A stretch of DNA of 64,000 nucleotides. Source: CAVOAK01 sp963664465 (GTDB lineage: Bacteria > Pseudomonadota > Alphaproteobacteria > UBA8366 > CAVOAK01). Location of the stretch: positions 1 through 64,000 of the forward strand of contig CAXXSU010000012.1 in the NCBI GenBank assembly GCA_963664465.2, read 5' to 3'. Under the pieces are notes generated by a model. The model did not search any database. It was not told the DNA's origin and worked only from the letters and a program-made list of their open reading frames with translations. Shown one piece after another: positions 50,637 to 59,810 of the stretch; position 1 is the stretch's first letter, and the number at the start of each line of letters is the position of its first letter. The position numbers and the translations under genes were made by a program.

Positions 50637-51490
50637 TTCGGGAGACCTTTGCGGCGGCATTTCTCACCACGATCGCAGCAGTTGCGATTGACGCGCCGCG
50701 TGCCGCCGAGTCGGTCGATCTTGAGCTTATTCTCGCTGTCGATGTTTCGGGCAGCATCGATGAGGAGGAGGCACAACTGCAGCGTCAAGGATACGCGGAC
50801 GCTCTCAACGATCCACTTGTGATCGCTGCCGTAACTTCGGGAATGCTGGGTCGGATGGCACTCACATATGTCGAATGGGCTGCGTTCGGTCATTACCGCA
50901 CGGTGGTCGCCTGGTCATTGATTGACGGACGCGAAAGCGCTGAAGAATTTGTTCGCCGATTGATAACGATGCCAGTCGTGACCGCCCGTCGAACATCCAT
51001 AAGCAGTGCAATCGAATTTTCATTGCCGATGTTCGACGCTAACGAATTTGATGGGATGCGCCGCGTCATCGACATTTCGGGCGATGGTGCCAACAACTAC
51101 GGCCGCTTTGTCAATGAGGCACGCGACGAAGCTGTGGCCGCGGGCATTACAATCAACGGACTGCCCATTGTTAACGACCGGCCGAGCCGCTTTGGCTGGC
51201 GTAGCATTCCCAATCTTGATCTCTACTACGAGCATTGCGTCGTCGGCGGACCTGGCGCATTCATCGTCGTTGCCGAAAGCTTTCAGGACTTCGCAACTGC
51301 CGTCCGGCGCAAGCTGATTTTGGAGATAGCCGGCGCAGGTTTAGGCGGCCGCTCGTCGGCAAAATTTCAAGTAGATTCGGCAACCGCCGGCTCTGGCACA
51401 AGCGATCTTCATCTGATAGCAGGGCGCGAAATACCGGCATGCGATGTCGGCGAACAGCGCTGGCGGGAATTCATCGGCGACCGCTTCTAG
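50633..51490 (+). CDS. DUF1194 (VWA-like) exported protein 2
   Basis: A 285-residue tandem paralogue of the gene at 49746, sharing LELILAVDVSGSIDEEEAQL (MIDAS-like), MRRVIDISGDGANNYGRFVN and YYEHCVVGGPGAFIVVAESF. A signal sequence (AAFLTTIAAVAIDAPRAAES) is present. The likely start is TTG 50633, overlapping the previous stop codon by 3 nt, so translation is coupled. The two paralogues appear to be roughly 55-60 percent identical by eye. It is convergent with the type I secretion operon, with only 7 bp between the stop codons, and not part of it. Confidence 0.88.
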   Translation: MIRETFAAAFLTTIAAVAIDAPRAAESVDLELILAVDVSGSIDEEEAQLQRQGYADALNDPLVIAAVTSGMLGRMALTYVEWAAFGHYRTVVAWSLIDGRESAEEFVRRLITMPVVTARRTSISSAIEFSLPMFDANEFDGMRRVIDISGDGANNYGRFVNEARDEAVAAGITINGLPIVNDRPSRFGWRSIPNLDLYYEHCVVGGPGAFIVVAESFQDFATAVRRKLILEIAGAGLGGRSSAKFQVDSATAGSGTSDLHLIAGREIPACDVGEQRWREFIGDRF

Positions 51491-51497
51491 AAGACGC

Positions 51498-52799
51498 CTA
51501 GCGCTCGCGCAAAGCGCCGTCCATGGAAGCGAGGAACGGATCCAGCAGGTAGCGCAGGATCGTGCGTCGGCCCGTATGGATCGACGCGACGACCTGCATA
51601 CCAGGGAATAGGTCGTATCTTAGGTCGCCGGCGAAATGGTCCGCGTCGGTCTCGATGCGAACCTTGTAGAATGGAACTCCTTCTGAAGTGACCAGGGTAT
51701 CCGGGCTGACGTTCGTAACTACGCCGGTCAAACCGTCAAACCGCACCGCGTCCGATGAGGCTAACTTGACAATGGTTTTCTGGCCGGCGCGGACATATCC
51801 GATATCCTGGGTCGGCAGCCGCGCCTCAATAACGAGGCGATCCTGGCCCGGAACGATTTCCGCCACCGTGAGACCGGGGCGAAGGACGCCGCCCAGCGTT
51901 GCAACGTTGAGTGTTTTGACGACCCCGTCGACCGGCGAACGCAGTACTGTGCGGCGCACACTATCCTCAAACTTGAGCAGCCGTTGTGTCCGCTCTTCGA
52001 ACTGGCGACGCGCATCTTCAAGCGCCGTGCGGGCTTCTTCATTGAAGCGGCTTTGTATTCCGGCGAGTTGTACTTGCGCCTCCTTGAGCGTCGAGCGAGC
52101 GCGCGCCAACGCTGCCGCGTCCTCTGCGGCTCGACCGTTCAGGCGACTGGCGTCCTGCAACAGTGAAAGGTGGTTATATCGGTTGGTTAAATCGTCCTTC
52201 AGCAGCTCCTCGCTGATGGAAATCTGCTCCTCAAGAAACCCAAGCGTCGTCCGGTTGTTTTGAATTCGAGCCGTTATCTCCTGAATGTCCTGGCGACGCT
52301 GGGTAATCAACTCGTTCTGACTCGCGACATCATTTGCCAGCCGCGTGCGGCGCGCGCGAAATAGCGCAAGCGCCTGCTTCACCAAGTCTGGGTGATTGCT
52401 GAGAAGCGCCGAGTCAAAGGTCGGTTCGTCGTCGCCAGATGCCTCCGCTTCGAGGTGCCCAATCTCCGCCGTAAGGGCGTTAACCGAAGCACGAAGCTCG
52501 CCGACGTCGGCATCACCCGCGGTCGACTTCAGAACAACAAGCGGCTGGTTAGACTTTACGAGATCGCCTTCCTGCACGAGGATCTCACTGACGATACCGC
52601 CTTCCAAATGCTGTACGCTTTTGACTTGGCTCGACGGTGTTACCTGACCCGTAGCGACGCTGACTATGTCGAGCTCGCCAAACGTGATCCAAAGGCCAAA
52701 CCCAAGGACCAGAACCAAGCATACGGCAAAAAATGCGTGCGTTGCCGCACCGACATTCTCGTCCGGCTCCAGGCTTGCGCTATTGGGCTCGTCGGTCAC
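51498..52799 (-). CDS. Type I secretion membrane fusion protein (HlyD family)
   Basis: A 433-residue adaptor. One N-terminal helix (AFFAVCLVLVLGFGLWITFG), first lipoyl half SVQHLEGGIVSEILVQEGDL, a long coiled coil with heptad-like Leu/Glu/Arg (about residues 90-280), second lipoyl half SVRRTVLRSPVDGVVKTLNV and the C-terminal beta-barrel ending GRRTILRYLLDPFLASMDGA, which is the conserved HlyD end. Bridges the ABC exporter and an outer-membrane TolC-like channel. The start overlaps the stop of the ABC gene by 1 nt. No TolC gene or RTX substrate was seen in the window. Confidence 0.95.
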   Translation of the reverse strand: MTDEPNSASLEPDENVGAATHAFFAVCLVLVLGFGLWITFGELDIVSVATGQVTPSSQVKSVQHLEGGIVSEILVQEGDLVKSNQPLVVLKSTAGDADVGELRASVNALTAEIGHLEAEASGDDEPTFDSALLSNHPDLVKQALALFRARRTRLANDVASQNELITQRRQDIQEITARIQNNRTTLGFLEEQISISEELLKDDLTNRYNHLSLLQDASRLNGRAAEDAAALARARSTLKEAQVQLAGIQSRFNEEARTALEDARRQFEERTQRLLKFEDSVRRTVLRSPVDGVVKTLNVATLGGVLRPGLTVAEIVPGQDRLVIEARLPTQDIGYVRAGQKTIVKLASSDAVRFDGLTGVVTNVSPDTLVTSEGVPFYKVRIETDADHFAGDLRYDLFPGMQVVASIHTGRRTILRYLLDPFLASMDGALRER

Positions 52800-54541
52800 T
52801 AAGCTTCTACCTTCTTGGCGGCGCTCTTGCTGGCTCCAGGCTGAGAAATCTCCGCAAACTTTTCAGACTGCAAGGCCTGCGCATTTAGCCAATCGACCGG
52901 CGATACCACGGCCGGTACCGGCTTGGTGTTCAGATCAAGCACAAAACGGGCGCCCTTTACGATGTTGGGATCGGCTGAACAGGCGATGATGGTTTTGCCG
53001 GAGCGGGAGAACTGGTTCAACACCTGATAAATCGTTTGGCACCCCTCAGCATCCAGACCTTCGGTCGGTTCGTCAAACAAAACGAGTTTTCCACCCGTGC
53101 CCAAGGCCCGGGCGAGCGCCAAACGTCGGCGAACACCGACCGCAAGCGTCCGGCCCTGCTCACCAACCGGCGTTTGCAGACCCTGCGGGCTGACGTCGAC
53201 AAAGTGACGCAATCCTGCGGTCGTCAGGTTTTCTAGCAGCTGCCCATCGTCCAACTCAGGTTTGGAGACACGTAAATTCTCGGCGATCGTGGTATTGAGA
53301 AATATCGGCTCTTGAGGCAGATAGATAAACTGGCTTCGCCACCAATGTGGTGTCAGTTGAGCTAAATCGACGCCGTCGGCGAGAACATGACCACGGGTCG
53401 GTTCCAGCAAGCCCGTGACCATACGGCAAAACGTTGTCTTGCCAGTGCCATTTCCGCCGCCAACCACCAGCACAGCGCCTGCCGGCAGCGTGAGGTTGAG
53501 CGACTCAAAGAGCGGCGTCCGTTCGCCTGGCCATACGTAACCGACATCCTTGAACTCAAGCCCTCCAGCGTAGGCCGGAAGTTCCGTCCCCCCGGCGGCT
53601 TCGACGGGCAGTCGCTCGAATTCGCTAAGGATGCCCATCGAATACAATGCGCGCGCAATCGGACTTGCCAATTGCGTAAGTCCGGCGATCGGCGCAAGCG
53701 CGCGACGCGCCAGTATATTGGCGCCAATCATGGCACCGACGGAAAGCTGGCCGTCGACCACCATCAGCGCCGCGACGGCGATCAACACGATCGACATGAG
53801 ATTGCCGGAGGTCAACGTCAACGACTGTGCGAGTCCACGGTTATTGATGAGACGCCGCCGCAGGTGCTCGATCGATTGGCGTTGATTTTGCCATGTCAGC
53901 CGCAGAAAGGAGCCCGCATTGAAAGCACGGACCGTATCCGCACCGTGGAGCGCGCTCGCCGCCAGCACACTATTCGCCGAGGTAGCTCCCTCGAGAGATT
54001 GCGATGGCCGGTGCAGCCTCACCATGCTGTTTACACCTACCGCAAGGGTGACCAACGCAAAGACGACCGTTACGCCGGCCAGTGTCGGGCTCAAGAAGAA
54101 CAACACAGCGAAAAACAACAGCGCGAAAGGGAAATCGAGCATCGCCACCAGATTTGGACCGGAGAATGCCGACTGGATCGTTTCGGGCGCCCGAATAATC
54201 TCCTGCCGCCGTCCAGCAGGCACCCGCGTCAAAGCTGAAAGCTTTAGACGTGTCAATCGCTCGAACGTGCGGTCAGAGAGGACTCGATCGGGTTCGGCGG
54301 TAAGCACTGTTGCGAAGCGCAGCCGAACCTGGCGAAACCCCAGCTCGAGCAAGACGGCAAACACGGCCCCAACGGTCAACGTCGCAAGCGTCGCATCTAC
54401 GCCGTGCGCGATATAGCGGTTGAGAACCTGGATCACGAAAAGCGGCGACGCCAGTGCGAGCACGCTCAGCAGAAGTGTTGCGACCAACATTTCGCAGGTT
54501 ACGCGGGGCTGGGCGGTAAAGCGGCTCAAAAATTCGGGCAT
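52799..54541 (-). CDS. Type I secretion ABC permease/ATPase, degenerate signature motif
   Basis: A 580-residue exporter with an N-terminal membrane domain (about residues 20-300, without a C39 peptidase domain) and a C-terminal nucleotide-binding domain. Walker A is VVGGGNGTGKTTFCRMVTGL; Walker B is KLVLFDEPTEGLDAEGCQTI; the Q-loop lies in SQFIYLPQEPIFLNTTIAEN. The position of the LSGGQ signature reads RTLAVGVRRRLALARALGTG, so Ser and the central Gly are replaced. The terminal His region reads KTIIACSADPNIVKGA, with Ser-Ala in place of the H-loop His. These losses suggest asymmetric or reduced ATPase activity, perhaps needing a partner subunit. First gene of the two-gene operon with the HlyD-type gene. 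Confidence 0.9.
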   Translation of the reverse strand: MPEFLSRFTAQPRVTCEMLVATLLLSVLALASPLFVIQVLNRYIAHGVDATLATLTVGAVFAVLLELGFRQVRLRFATVLTAEPDRVLSDRTFERLTRLKLSALTRVPAGRRQEIIRAPETIQSAFSGPNLVAMLDFPFALLFFAVLFFLSPTLAGVTVVFALVTLAVGVNSMVRLHRPSQSLEGATSANSVLAASALHGADTVRAFNAGSFLRLTWQNQRQSIEHLRRRLINNRGLAQSLTLTSGNLMSIVLIAVAALMVVDGQLSVGAMIGANILARRALAPIAGLTQLASPIARALYSMGILSEFERLPVEAAGGTELPAYAGGLEFKDVGYVWPGERTPLFESLNLTLPAGAVLVVGGGNGTGKTTFCRMVTGLLEPTRGHVLADGVDLAQLTPHWWRSQFIYLPQEPIFLNTTIAENLRVSKPELDDGQLLENLTTAGLRHFVDVSPQGLQTPVGEQGRTLAVGVRRRLALARALGTGGKLVLFDEPTEGLDAEGCQTIYQVLNQFSRSGKTIIACSADPNIVKGARFVLDLNTKPVPAVVSPVDWLNAQALQSEKFAEISQPGASKSAAKKVEA

Positions 54542-54990
54542 CGCAACATCTCAAATCACCGGCGAACACGAACTTTCCCGCCAGTCTGCGGCCACAGTCT
54601 TTCACCAACACCCTCCACGAGCAACCAAAGCGTTGGTTGCCCGTACTAATTTCGGATCCAAGCTTGCAGTGCAGCCCGCTGCTTCTCAATATTATTTGGC
54701 CCGGCCGGTGCACGTGTGACGCCCGTCACTTCGAATGTCAGCGAACATCTCCAACTTCATGGAAGCTGAGAAGTGGAGTGAGGCAAGGCCGGACGCGTGT
54801 CGCGCTGGCGGTCAGTTGGAACCCACGGGTTTGGGAGTTGGCTGATGGCGCTAGAGGCAGGAAGTTTGGCAGGCAGAAACGATGTCGACATCAAAAATTT
54901 CGCAGACGCATTTTGTCGCAGACCTTAGGACGTCTGGAAATCCCATGACGTACGCGTCGACGCGAACTTGTTGGCATATGAGGTGGTGCG
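54542..54990. other. Intergenic region between divergent genes
   Basis: About 450 bp without a credible gene between the type I secretion ABC gene (minus) and the receiver-domain gene (plus). Short frames here have no family features. Both promoters must lie here, but I could not assign -35/-10 elements. Confidence 0.5.
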
Positions 54991-55956
54991 ATGACTATTA
55001 ACCGCGATCGGCGCGGCAGCACCGACATCTACCACGGCGAGCCGCAGGGCAATCTGATGCAAACTATCCGCGACACGATGAACCATGAGGGGTTCAGGCG
55101 AATGAGCGGATTCAATGGGCTCGAGGAAGTGCGCGTCTCGTTGAGAGATGGCACGCCGGACCTTGTGGTCCTGGATTCTGGGCTCAAAGGCGGCGATGTG
55201 TGCTCGACGGTCAATGAGCTACGCTACAACGAACTGGGTCGCAATCCATTCGTGCCAGTGATTGTTACGACCTGGGAACCGAGCCGCGACCTAATTCATC
55301 GATTGGCCAGCTGCGGCGCCGACGCCGTCCTCGTCAAACCATTTGCACCAAAACAACTAATGGATCGAATGGAGTCTTTGGCCGGCAATCGCCGGCCGTT
55401 TGTCGTTACATCGGACTATGTCGGTCCAGATAGAAGCAAGGAAACGAAGGAGCAGTCGAAGCTGCCGCTCATCGAGGTGCCAAACACGTTGCGTGCCAAG
55501 GTGCGGGGAGAACCGATCAGTATCGACCGACTGCAGCAGGAAATCGATGCCACGATGGCTCAAGTAAACGAGCAAAAACTCTCGCGGCATGCCTATCAAA
55601 TCGGCTTCCTCGTCGGTCTAATCCTGCCCGCGTATCAGGACGGCAAACTCCACGAATCGACTTCGGAGAAAATCAATCAGTTGGTTCTTGTCACCCAGGA
55701 CGTAATGCGACGTACGACTGGCACGCAATATGAGCACGTAAGCGACTTGTGCCGGTCGCTGATCGGGGTCGTAACTGGCATACAGGATAGTTTCCCCAAA
55801 CCCGCCGAAAAGGACATGAAACTCCTAAGTCCGCTTTCGGACGCGATTTTGATGGGCTTTCATCCCGATACAGACGCGGCAGCAATGGCGTCGGAGATCA
55901 CCGATTCGATCGAAAAGTTCGAAGCTCGACAAGCGCGCGGAGCACCGGTGCACTAG
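54991..55956 (+). CDS. Receiver-domain (CheY-like) protein with helical C-terminal domain
   Basis: A 321-residue protein. The N-terminal 130 residues resemble a response-regulator receiver: phosphoacceptor candidate Asp in PDLVVLDSGLKGGDVCSTVN, the beta-4 Thr in VPVIVTTWEPSRDLIHRLAS and the beta-5 Lys in GADAVLVKPFAPKQLMDRME. The usual N-terminal acidic pair is not evident (STDIYHGEPQGNLMQ). The remainder (KLPLIEVPNTLRAKVRGEPI and a helical region to about 310) is not a recognised DNA-binding or enzymatic output; it may be a protein-interaction or anti-sigma-like module. No histidine kinase lies nearby. An IS1380 element begins 16 bp after the stop codon. Confidence 0.75.
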   Translation: MTINRDRRGSTDIYHGEPQGNLMQTIRDTMNHEGFRRMSGFNGLEEVRVSLRDGTPDLVVLDSGLKGGDVCSTVNELRYNELGRNPFVPVIVTTWEPSRDLIHRLASCGADAVLVKPFAPKQLMDRMESLAGNRRPFVVTSDYVGPDRSKETKEQSKLPLIEVPNTLRAKVRGEPISIDRLQQEIDATMAQVNEQKLSRHAYQIGFLVGLILPAYQDGKLHESTSEKINQLVLVTQDVMRRTTGTQYEHVSDLCRSLIGVVTGIQDSFPKPAEKDMKLLSPLSDAILMGFHPDTDAAAMASEITDSIEKFEARQARGAPVH

Positions 55957-55972
55957 TCGCAAAACCACCTAG

Positions 55973-57570
55973 CCCGCATTATTCACGCTTGGCGGCCGAT
56001 TTGAGCGAGGCGAGCGGTATCGGCCGGGTTGACGGCGGCTTTCGGGGCGGGTTTTCGTTACGGGTTGGAGATTGACGTTCGAGGTTCATCCGGCGGCACG
56101 CGCCGCTAGGATCAGGGGCCTTGTGCGGCGATGGAGGCGGCCATCGCGATCAGGGCGTTGCGATATGGGTAGGCCGAGGGCAGGGCGATCTTGATGCGAG
56201 TGTTGAGCTCCTCGATGCGCACGGCGATCTTGAGGAATGCCCGTCGTAGCGTCTCGAACGTCGCGGTGCGCCACGGCGAGCGGCGGGGCGCGGTCCGGCG
56301 CAACTGATGCAGCAGCCAATAGGCGGCGGTGTGCAGGAACAGCCGGAACTGGTTGGCTTCCCATCGGTGACACGAGGTGCGGTCGGATTTGGTGTAGAGC
56401 TTGTGCTCCTTGATCATGTTTTCCATCCGGCCACGGGCGCAATAGACCCTCTCGTAGAGCAATTTGGCGCGGCCCGGCAGGTTGGTGACGACGAAGCGGA
56501 CATCCGTCCCCCTTGCGGTGGCCTCGACGCGGGCAACGACCTTGCGCTCGCGTGACCAGCTTTTGGCCTGGTAGCCGGTCTGGAAGAAACGGCGCACCTT
56601 GTCCTTGCCTGATTGCACCCGGCGCAGCGCCGCGTCCTCGCACCACGGCTGGCCGATCTCGCTCAGCCGGGCGTTGCCGGGAAGCCCGAGAATGTAGCCG
56701 TGGCCCTGATCCTCCAGCAGGTCCATGACCTCGGGCGTGCCGTAATGGCCGTCGCCACGCACCGCGATCTCGACCCGGGGCCAATGGCGCCGGATGCGGC
56801 CGATGACGTGGCGCAAGACCCGCGCCGCCTCGTCACCAGATGGCCGCTTGCCCGGACGCAGCAGCGACAGCACCGGCTTGGCGGTCGCCGCGTCGAAGAT
56901 GTGGATGGGCTGAAAGCAGTACTCGTCGTAATGGGCGTTGAACAGTGCCAGTTGCTGGCCGCCGTGGACGGCATCAGGGGTATCGTCAATGTCGAGCACG
57001 ATGCGTTGGGGCACGCGCTCGAAGCTGTCGCAAAACAGATCGATCATCGTCAGCCCCATGCGCGCCAGTTCGCGCCATGATGGGGCGTTCTCGAGCCTGG
57101 ACAAGGTCGGCTGCGACATCAGATCGCGACCGCTCTCGGGCAGGCGACCACAGGCCAGCTTGAACGCCGGATCGAAGCGCAGCACGTCGAGGTCGTCGCA
57201 ATCCTCGTATCCGCAGGCGATGGCGAACATGCGCGCCCCGATCATGTCGGCGTATGAGTGGGTGGTGCTCGCTGGATCGCGCGCATCGGACAGGCAACCG
57301 GCTAGGCGCGCGGCAAGGCCGAGACGCTTCTCGATCTCGCGCAGCACCAGCACGCCGCCGTCCGACGACAGCCGGCCGCCGGCGAACCGGACGCACAGTT
57401 CCTTGTTCTCGACGGGTGACAGTCCGGGGAGATAGGCGGTAATCTCATCCATGGTGAGCCGGGTTTCCCTGTTGCCGTATGGTCTTGGCCAGACACCAGA
57501 ATCATACGGAATCTCAACAGTTTAATCCACGCTCACCACCTCTTTCACGCCGTGCCGTGAATAATCCGGG
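55973..57570 (-). mobile_element. IS1380-family element (1,598 bp)
   Basis: Inverted repeats CCCGCATTATTCACG (left) and CCCGGATTATTCACG (right, read inward); 4-bp target duplication CTAG at 55969-55972 and 57571-57574. Carries one transposase gene. It separates the receiver-domain gene from the sulfotransferase pseudogene. Confidence 0.95.
56112..57452 (-). CDS. IS1380-family transposase
   Basis: A 446-residue DDE transposase starting MDEITAYLPGLSPVENKELC. Catalytic Asp candidates are in RIVLDIDDTPDAVHGGQQLA and EIAVRGDGHYGTPEVMDLLE, and the Glu in YCARGRMENMIKEHKLYTKS, followed by RTSCHRWEANQFRLFLHTAA; the order is that of IS1380. The frame is intact and of usual family length, so the element is potentially active. 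Its position next to degraded glycan genes fits other IS activity in this part of the window. Confidence 0.95.
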   Translation of the reverse strand: MDEITAYLPGLSPVENKELCVRFAGGRLSSDGGVLVLREIEKRLGLAARLAGCLSDARDPASTTHSYADMIGARMFAIACGYEDCDDLDVLRFDPAFKLACGRLPESGRDLMSQPTLSRLENAPSWRELARMGLTMIDLFCDSFERVPQRIVLDIDDTPDAVHGGQQLALFNAHYDEYCFQPIHIFDAATAKPVLSLLRPGKRPSGDEAARVLRHVIGRIRRHWPRVEIAVRGDGHYGTPEVMDLLEDQGHGYILGLPGNARLSEIGQPWCEDAALRRVQSGKDKVRRFFQTGYQAKSWSRERKVVARVEATARGTDVRFVVTNLPGRAKLLYERVYCARGRMENMIKEHKLYTKSDRTSCHRWEANQFRLFLHTAAYWLLHQLRRTAPRRSPWRTATFETLRRAFLKIAVRIEELNTRIKIALPSAYPYRNALIAMAASIAAQGP

Positions 57571-57619
57571 CTAGTGCTGAATCTACGTCAAACTGAGCGA
57601 AATTAGGAACGCGTCAGGC

Positions 57620-58450
57620 CTACGCCGGTCTAGTGGGCGCGTATCCGAACGCGTGCATGATCGGCGCGCACACCTTTTCGATGGCCGCAATGTCTTCGGC
57701 GGTAAGAGATAGGGCGAACTGTCCGATCCTTACCGCGGTTAGTGGCCGTCCACGGAGTTCTGAATGGTAGGGCTCCTGCATCAGACGCTTATCATTGAAA
57801 TCAACGAGGGTGCGCCAGGTGGCCAAGCGATCGAACGCGCCCAATGGAAGCGCGGTAAACTCTGCAAGCTCATCGATGACCGAGTCGGTATCTTGCACGA
57901 GGTCCTCGAGCCGGACGATGATGCGTCGTCCGATGAACGCGGGATCTGAAATCTCGATCACTGGCGCGTAGTACCAGTTGTAGCGGGCGGCAAGCTTGTC
58001 GGCGCTCTCGGCCATACGCGTTAAATTCGTAACCTGGCCTTGAGCCGATTGGCGCTTTGCGACGCTCCGCATTGACGCGATGGTATCTCACGGATCGCGA
58101 ACCACGACGACAAATTTGGCGTTGTCGACGAGTTCGCCGATTTCAGGAAACAGTGGAGTCATTTCGGGATTCTTGAGTACCAGGTGCGACGCCGGATGAT
58201 AGCGCTGCAGCGTCCTATCGAGGAATCGCTCAATCAGATCGACGTGAAAGGTTTTTAGTTCTTCCAGGTTTTCGACATAGTGACATAGGTATCGGTTGAA
58301 CGAACTTCGCGCGTAGATGTAGAGACGAACGAGCTGCGTAAGAAACTGCGCCTCGTGAATATGGGGGTTTGTCTCTACAGTGCTGCAAAGAACGGCCTGA
58401 AGCACGCTGGTACCGGAACGCATACAGCCGCCGACAAAGAAGGTCGTCAT
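57620..58450 (-). pseudogene. Sulfotransferase with one in-frame stop codon
   Basis: Starting at ATG 58450 the frame reads MTTFFVGGCMRSGTSVLQAV, a PAPS 5'-phosphosulfate-binding loop, and continues to VLKNPEMTPLFPEIGELVDN and FVVVVRDP. There a TGA (58088-58090) stops it, and the same frame resumes DTIASMRSVAKRQSAQGQVT to the stop at 57620. Related sulfotransferases read VVRDPRDTIAS at this position, so a single CGA to TGA change explains the stop. Without it the protein would have 276 residues. Expected role: PAPS-dependent sulfation of a glycan or lipid. Next to glycosylation genes; its inactivation agrees with decay of the locus. A sequencing error in one base cannot be excluded. Confidence 0.85.
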
Positions 58451-58594
58451 CGTCGATTCTTTTCGTTTATCGTTTCCATGAGGGTCAGTGACATTGTGAC
58501 GATGCGAATGTCCCTCACGAGTCGACGACTCTCGGTGCACACTGATGCGTGAGTCGCTAGTGTTGAGGTCTGGTACGACTTCTTAAGGATCCAG

Positions 58595-59251
58595 ATGACA
58601 GCAAAACAGCCCGACAATCCACTCCTGATACTGGGAACCGGGCGTTTGGCGAGCGAGATTGCAGATCTCGCTTCAGAGATCTCCGGCTATCGCGTCGTCG
58701 GATTCGTTGAGAACGAAGACCCCGAGAAATGCGCTGAGTCGAAGGATGGGCTTCCCGTTCATTGGATCGACGACATCGTCGCCCTCAAGGAAAACCACTA
58801 CGTCGTCGGCGGCCTCGCAACGACGCACCGCAAGCGATTTTCCGATCAGATCGACCGCATCGGCATGGCCTACGCAACGCTTGTGCACCCAAGCGCGCGC
58901 GTATCCCCGACGGCCAGTCTCGGCGAAGGCTGCATCGTCAGCGCCGGAGCCGTAATCGCCGCGCAAGTGCGGTTCGGTCGTAACGTCTTCATCAATCGCG
59001 GCGTGTTGGTCGGTCACCATACGGTCATCGGCGACCTTTGCACCCTGGGGCCCGGCGCAAACATCGCCGGATCATGTGAGATCGACGAGCGGGTTTACTT
59101 TGGCAGCGGCGCAATAGTCATAGACCATATCGCCATCGGCAGCCGATCCGTCATCGGCCCTGGCTCCCTTGTCACCAAGGACGTTCCCGAGCGGGTCATG
59201 GTGCTCGGCGCACCTGCACGCGTCGCCGAACGTGAGATCGACGGCAAGTAG
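58595..59251 (+). CDS. NeuD-like sugar O-acyltransferase (left-handed beta-helix)
   Basis: A 218-residue protein with an N-terminal Rossmann-like segment NPLLILGTGRLASEIADLAS and a C-terminal hexapeptide-repeat helix: HPSARVSPTASLGEGCIVSA, GAVIAAQVRFGRNVFINRGV, LVGHHTVIGDLCTLGPGANI, CEIDERVYFGSGAIVIDHIA and IGSRSVIGPGSLVTKDVPER. This layout is the NeuD/PglD group, which acetylates amino sugars or sialic-acid precursors for surface glycans. No sialic-acid synthase gene is in the window. Together with the DegT aminotransferase at the right edge it points to synthesis of an acylated amino sugar. Intact, and convergent with the split glycosyltransferase gene. Confidence 0.9.
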   Translation: MTAKQPDNPLLILGTGRLASEIADLASEISGYRVVGFVENEDPEKCAESKDGLPVHWIDDIVALKENHYVVGGLATTHRKRFSDQIDRIGMAYATLVHPSARVSPTASLGEGCIVSAGAVIAAQVRFGRNVFINRGVLVGHHTVIGDLCTLGPGANIAGSCEIDERVYFGSGAIVIDHIAIGSRSVIGPGSLVTKDVPERVMVLGAPARVAEREIDGK

Positions 59252-59810
59252 ACGAGATCGACGCTGGTCTTGCCGTTAGCTCTGAACCGACCCGACGCGA
59301 TCCTCCCAGGTCCACACTCTCTGGGCCGATAATTTTGCGCGTTCGTGGTTCTCGTATAGCCACCAGACAGCGTCGACAAAATCCGTCGGGTAGGCGGACT
59401 GCTCCTGCGAAAACAGCACCTCGTCAGGATTGGCATCGATAATCTGGCGGGCGATCTCACAGCGTTCCCCATCATTTCCGATCAAGCGCAACGCGGCTTG
59501 CTCGTATTGCGCCTCGTTGCGCGCGATTAGCCATTCCGGCAAGCCGAAAAGATGGACGAAGCGCTTGTCGGTACGACTGTGAGGTTGCGGACCTTCGAAG
59601 ACGATCAGCGGCAATCCCTGCTGCATCGCGTCCACGCCCACGTTGGCACCGCCAAACGGATAGGTGCCAAAGTAGATGTCACAGCGGCCAATATGCTCAC
59701 GATAAGCGTCGAAGCTAAGTTTCGGATGAACGACGGCGTTGCGAATCTTGCTTTCAACCTGCGCACGGCAGTCGCGGTACCGCAGCCCGAGGGCATTTGG
59801 AAAGAACCAA

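Noticed and set aside
58088..58090. Selenocysteine at the in-frame TGA of the sulfotransferase
   Set aside because: Sulfotransferases have no Sec at this position; the site aligns with a conserved Arg (CGA) and no SECIS-like hairpin was evident.
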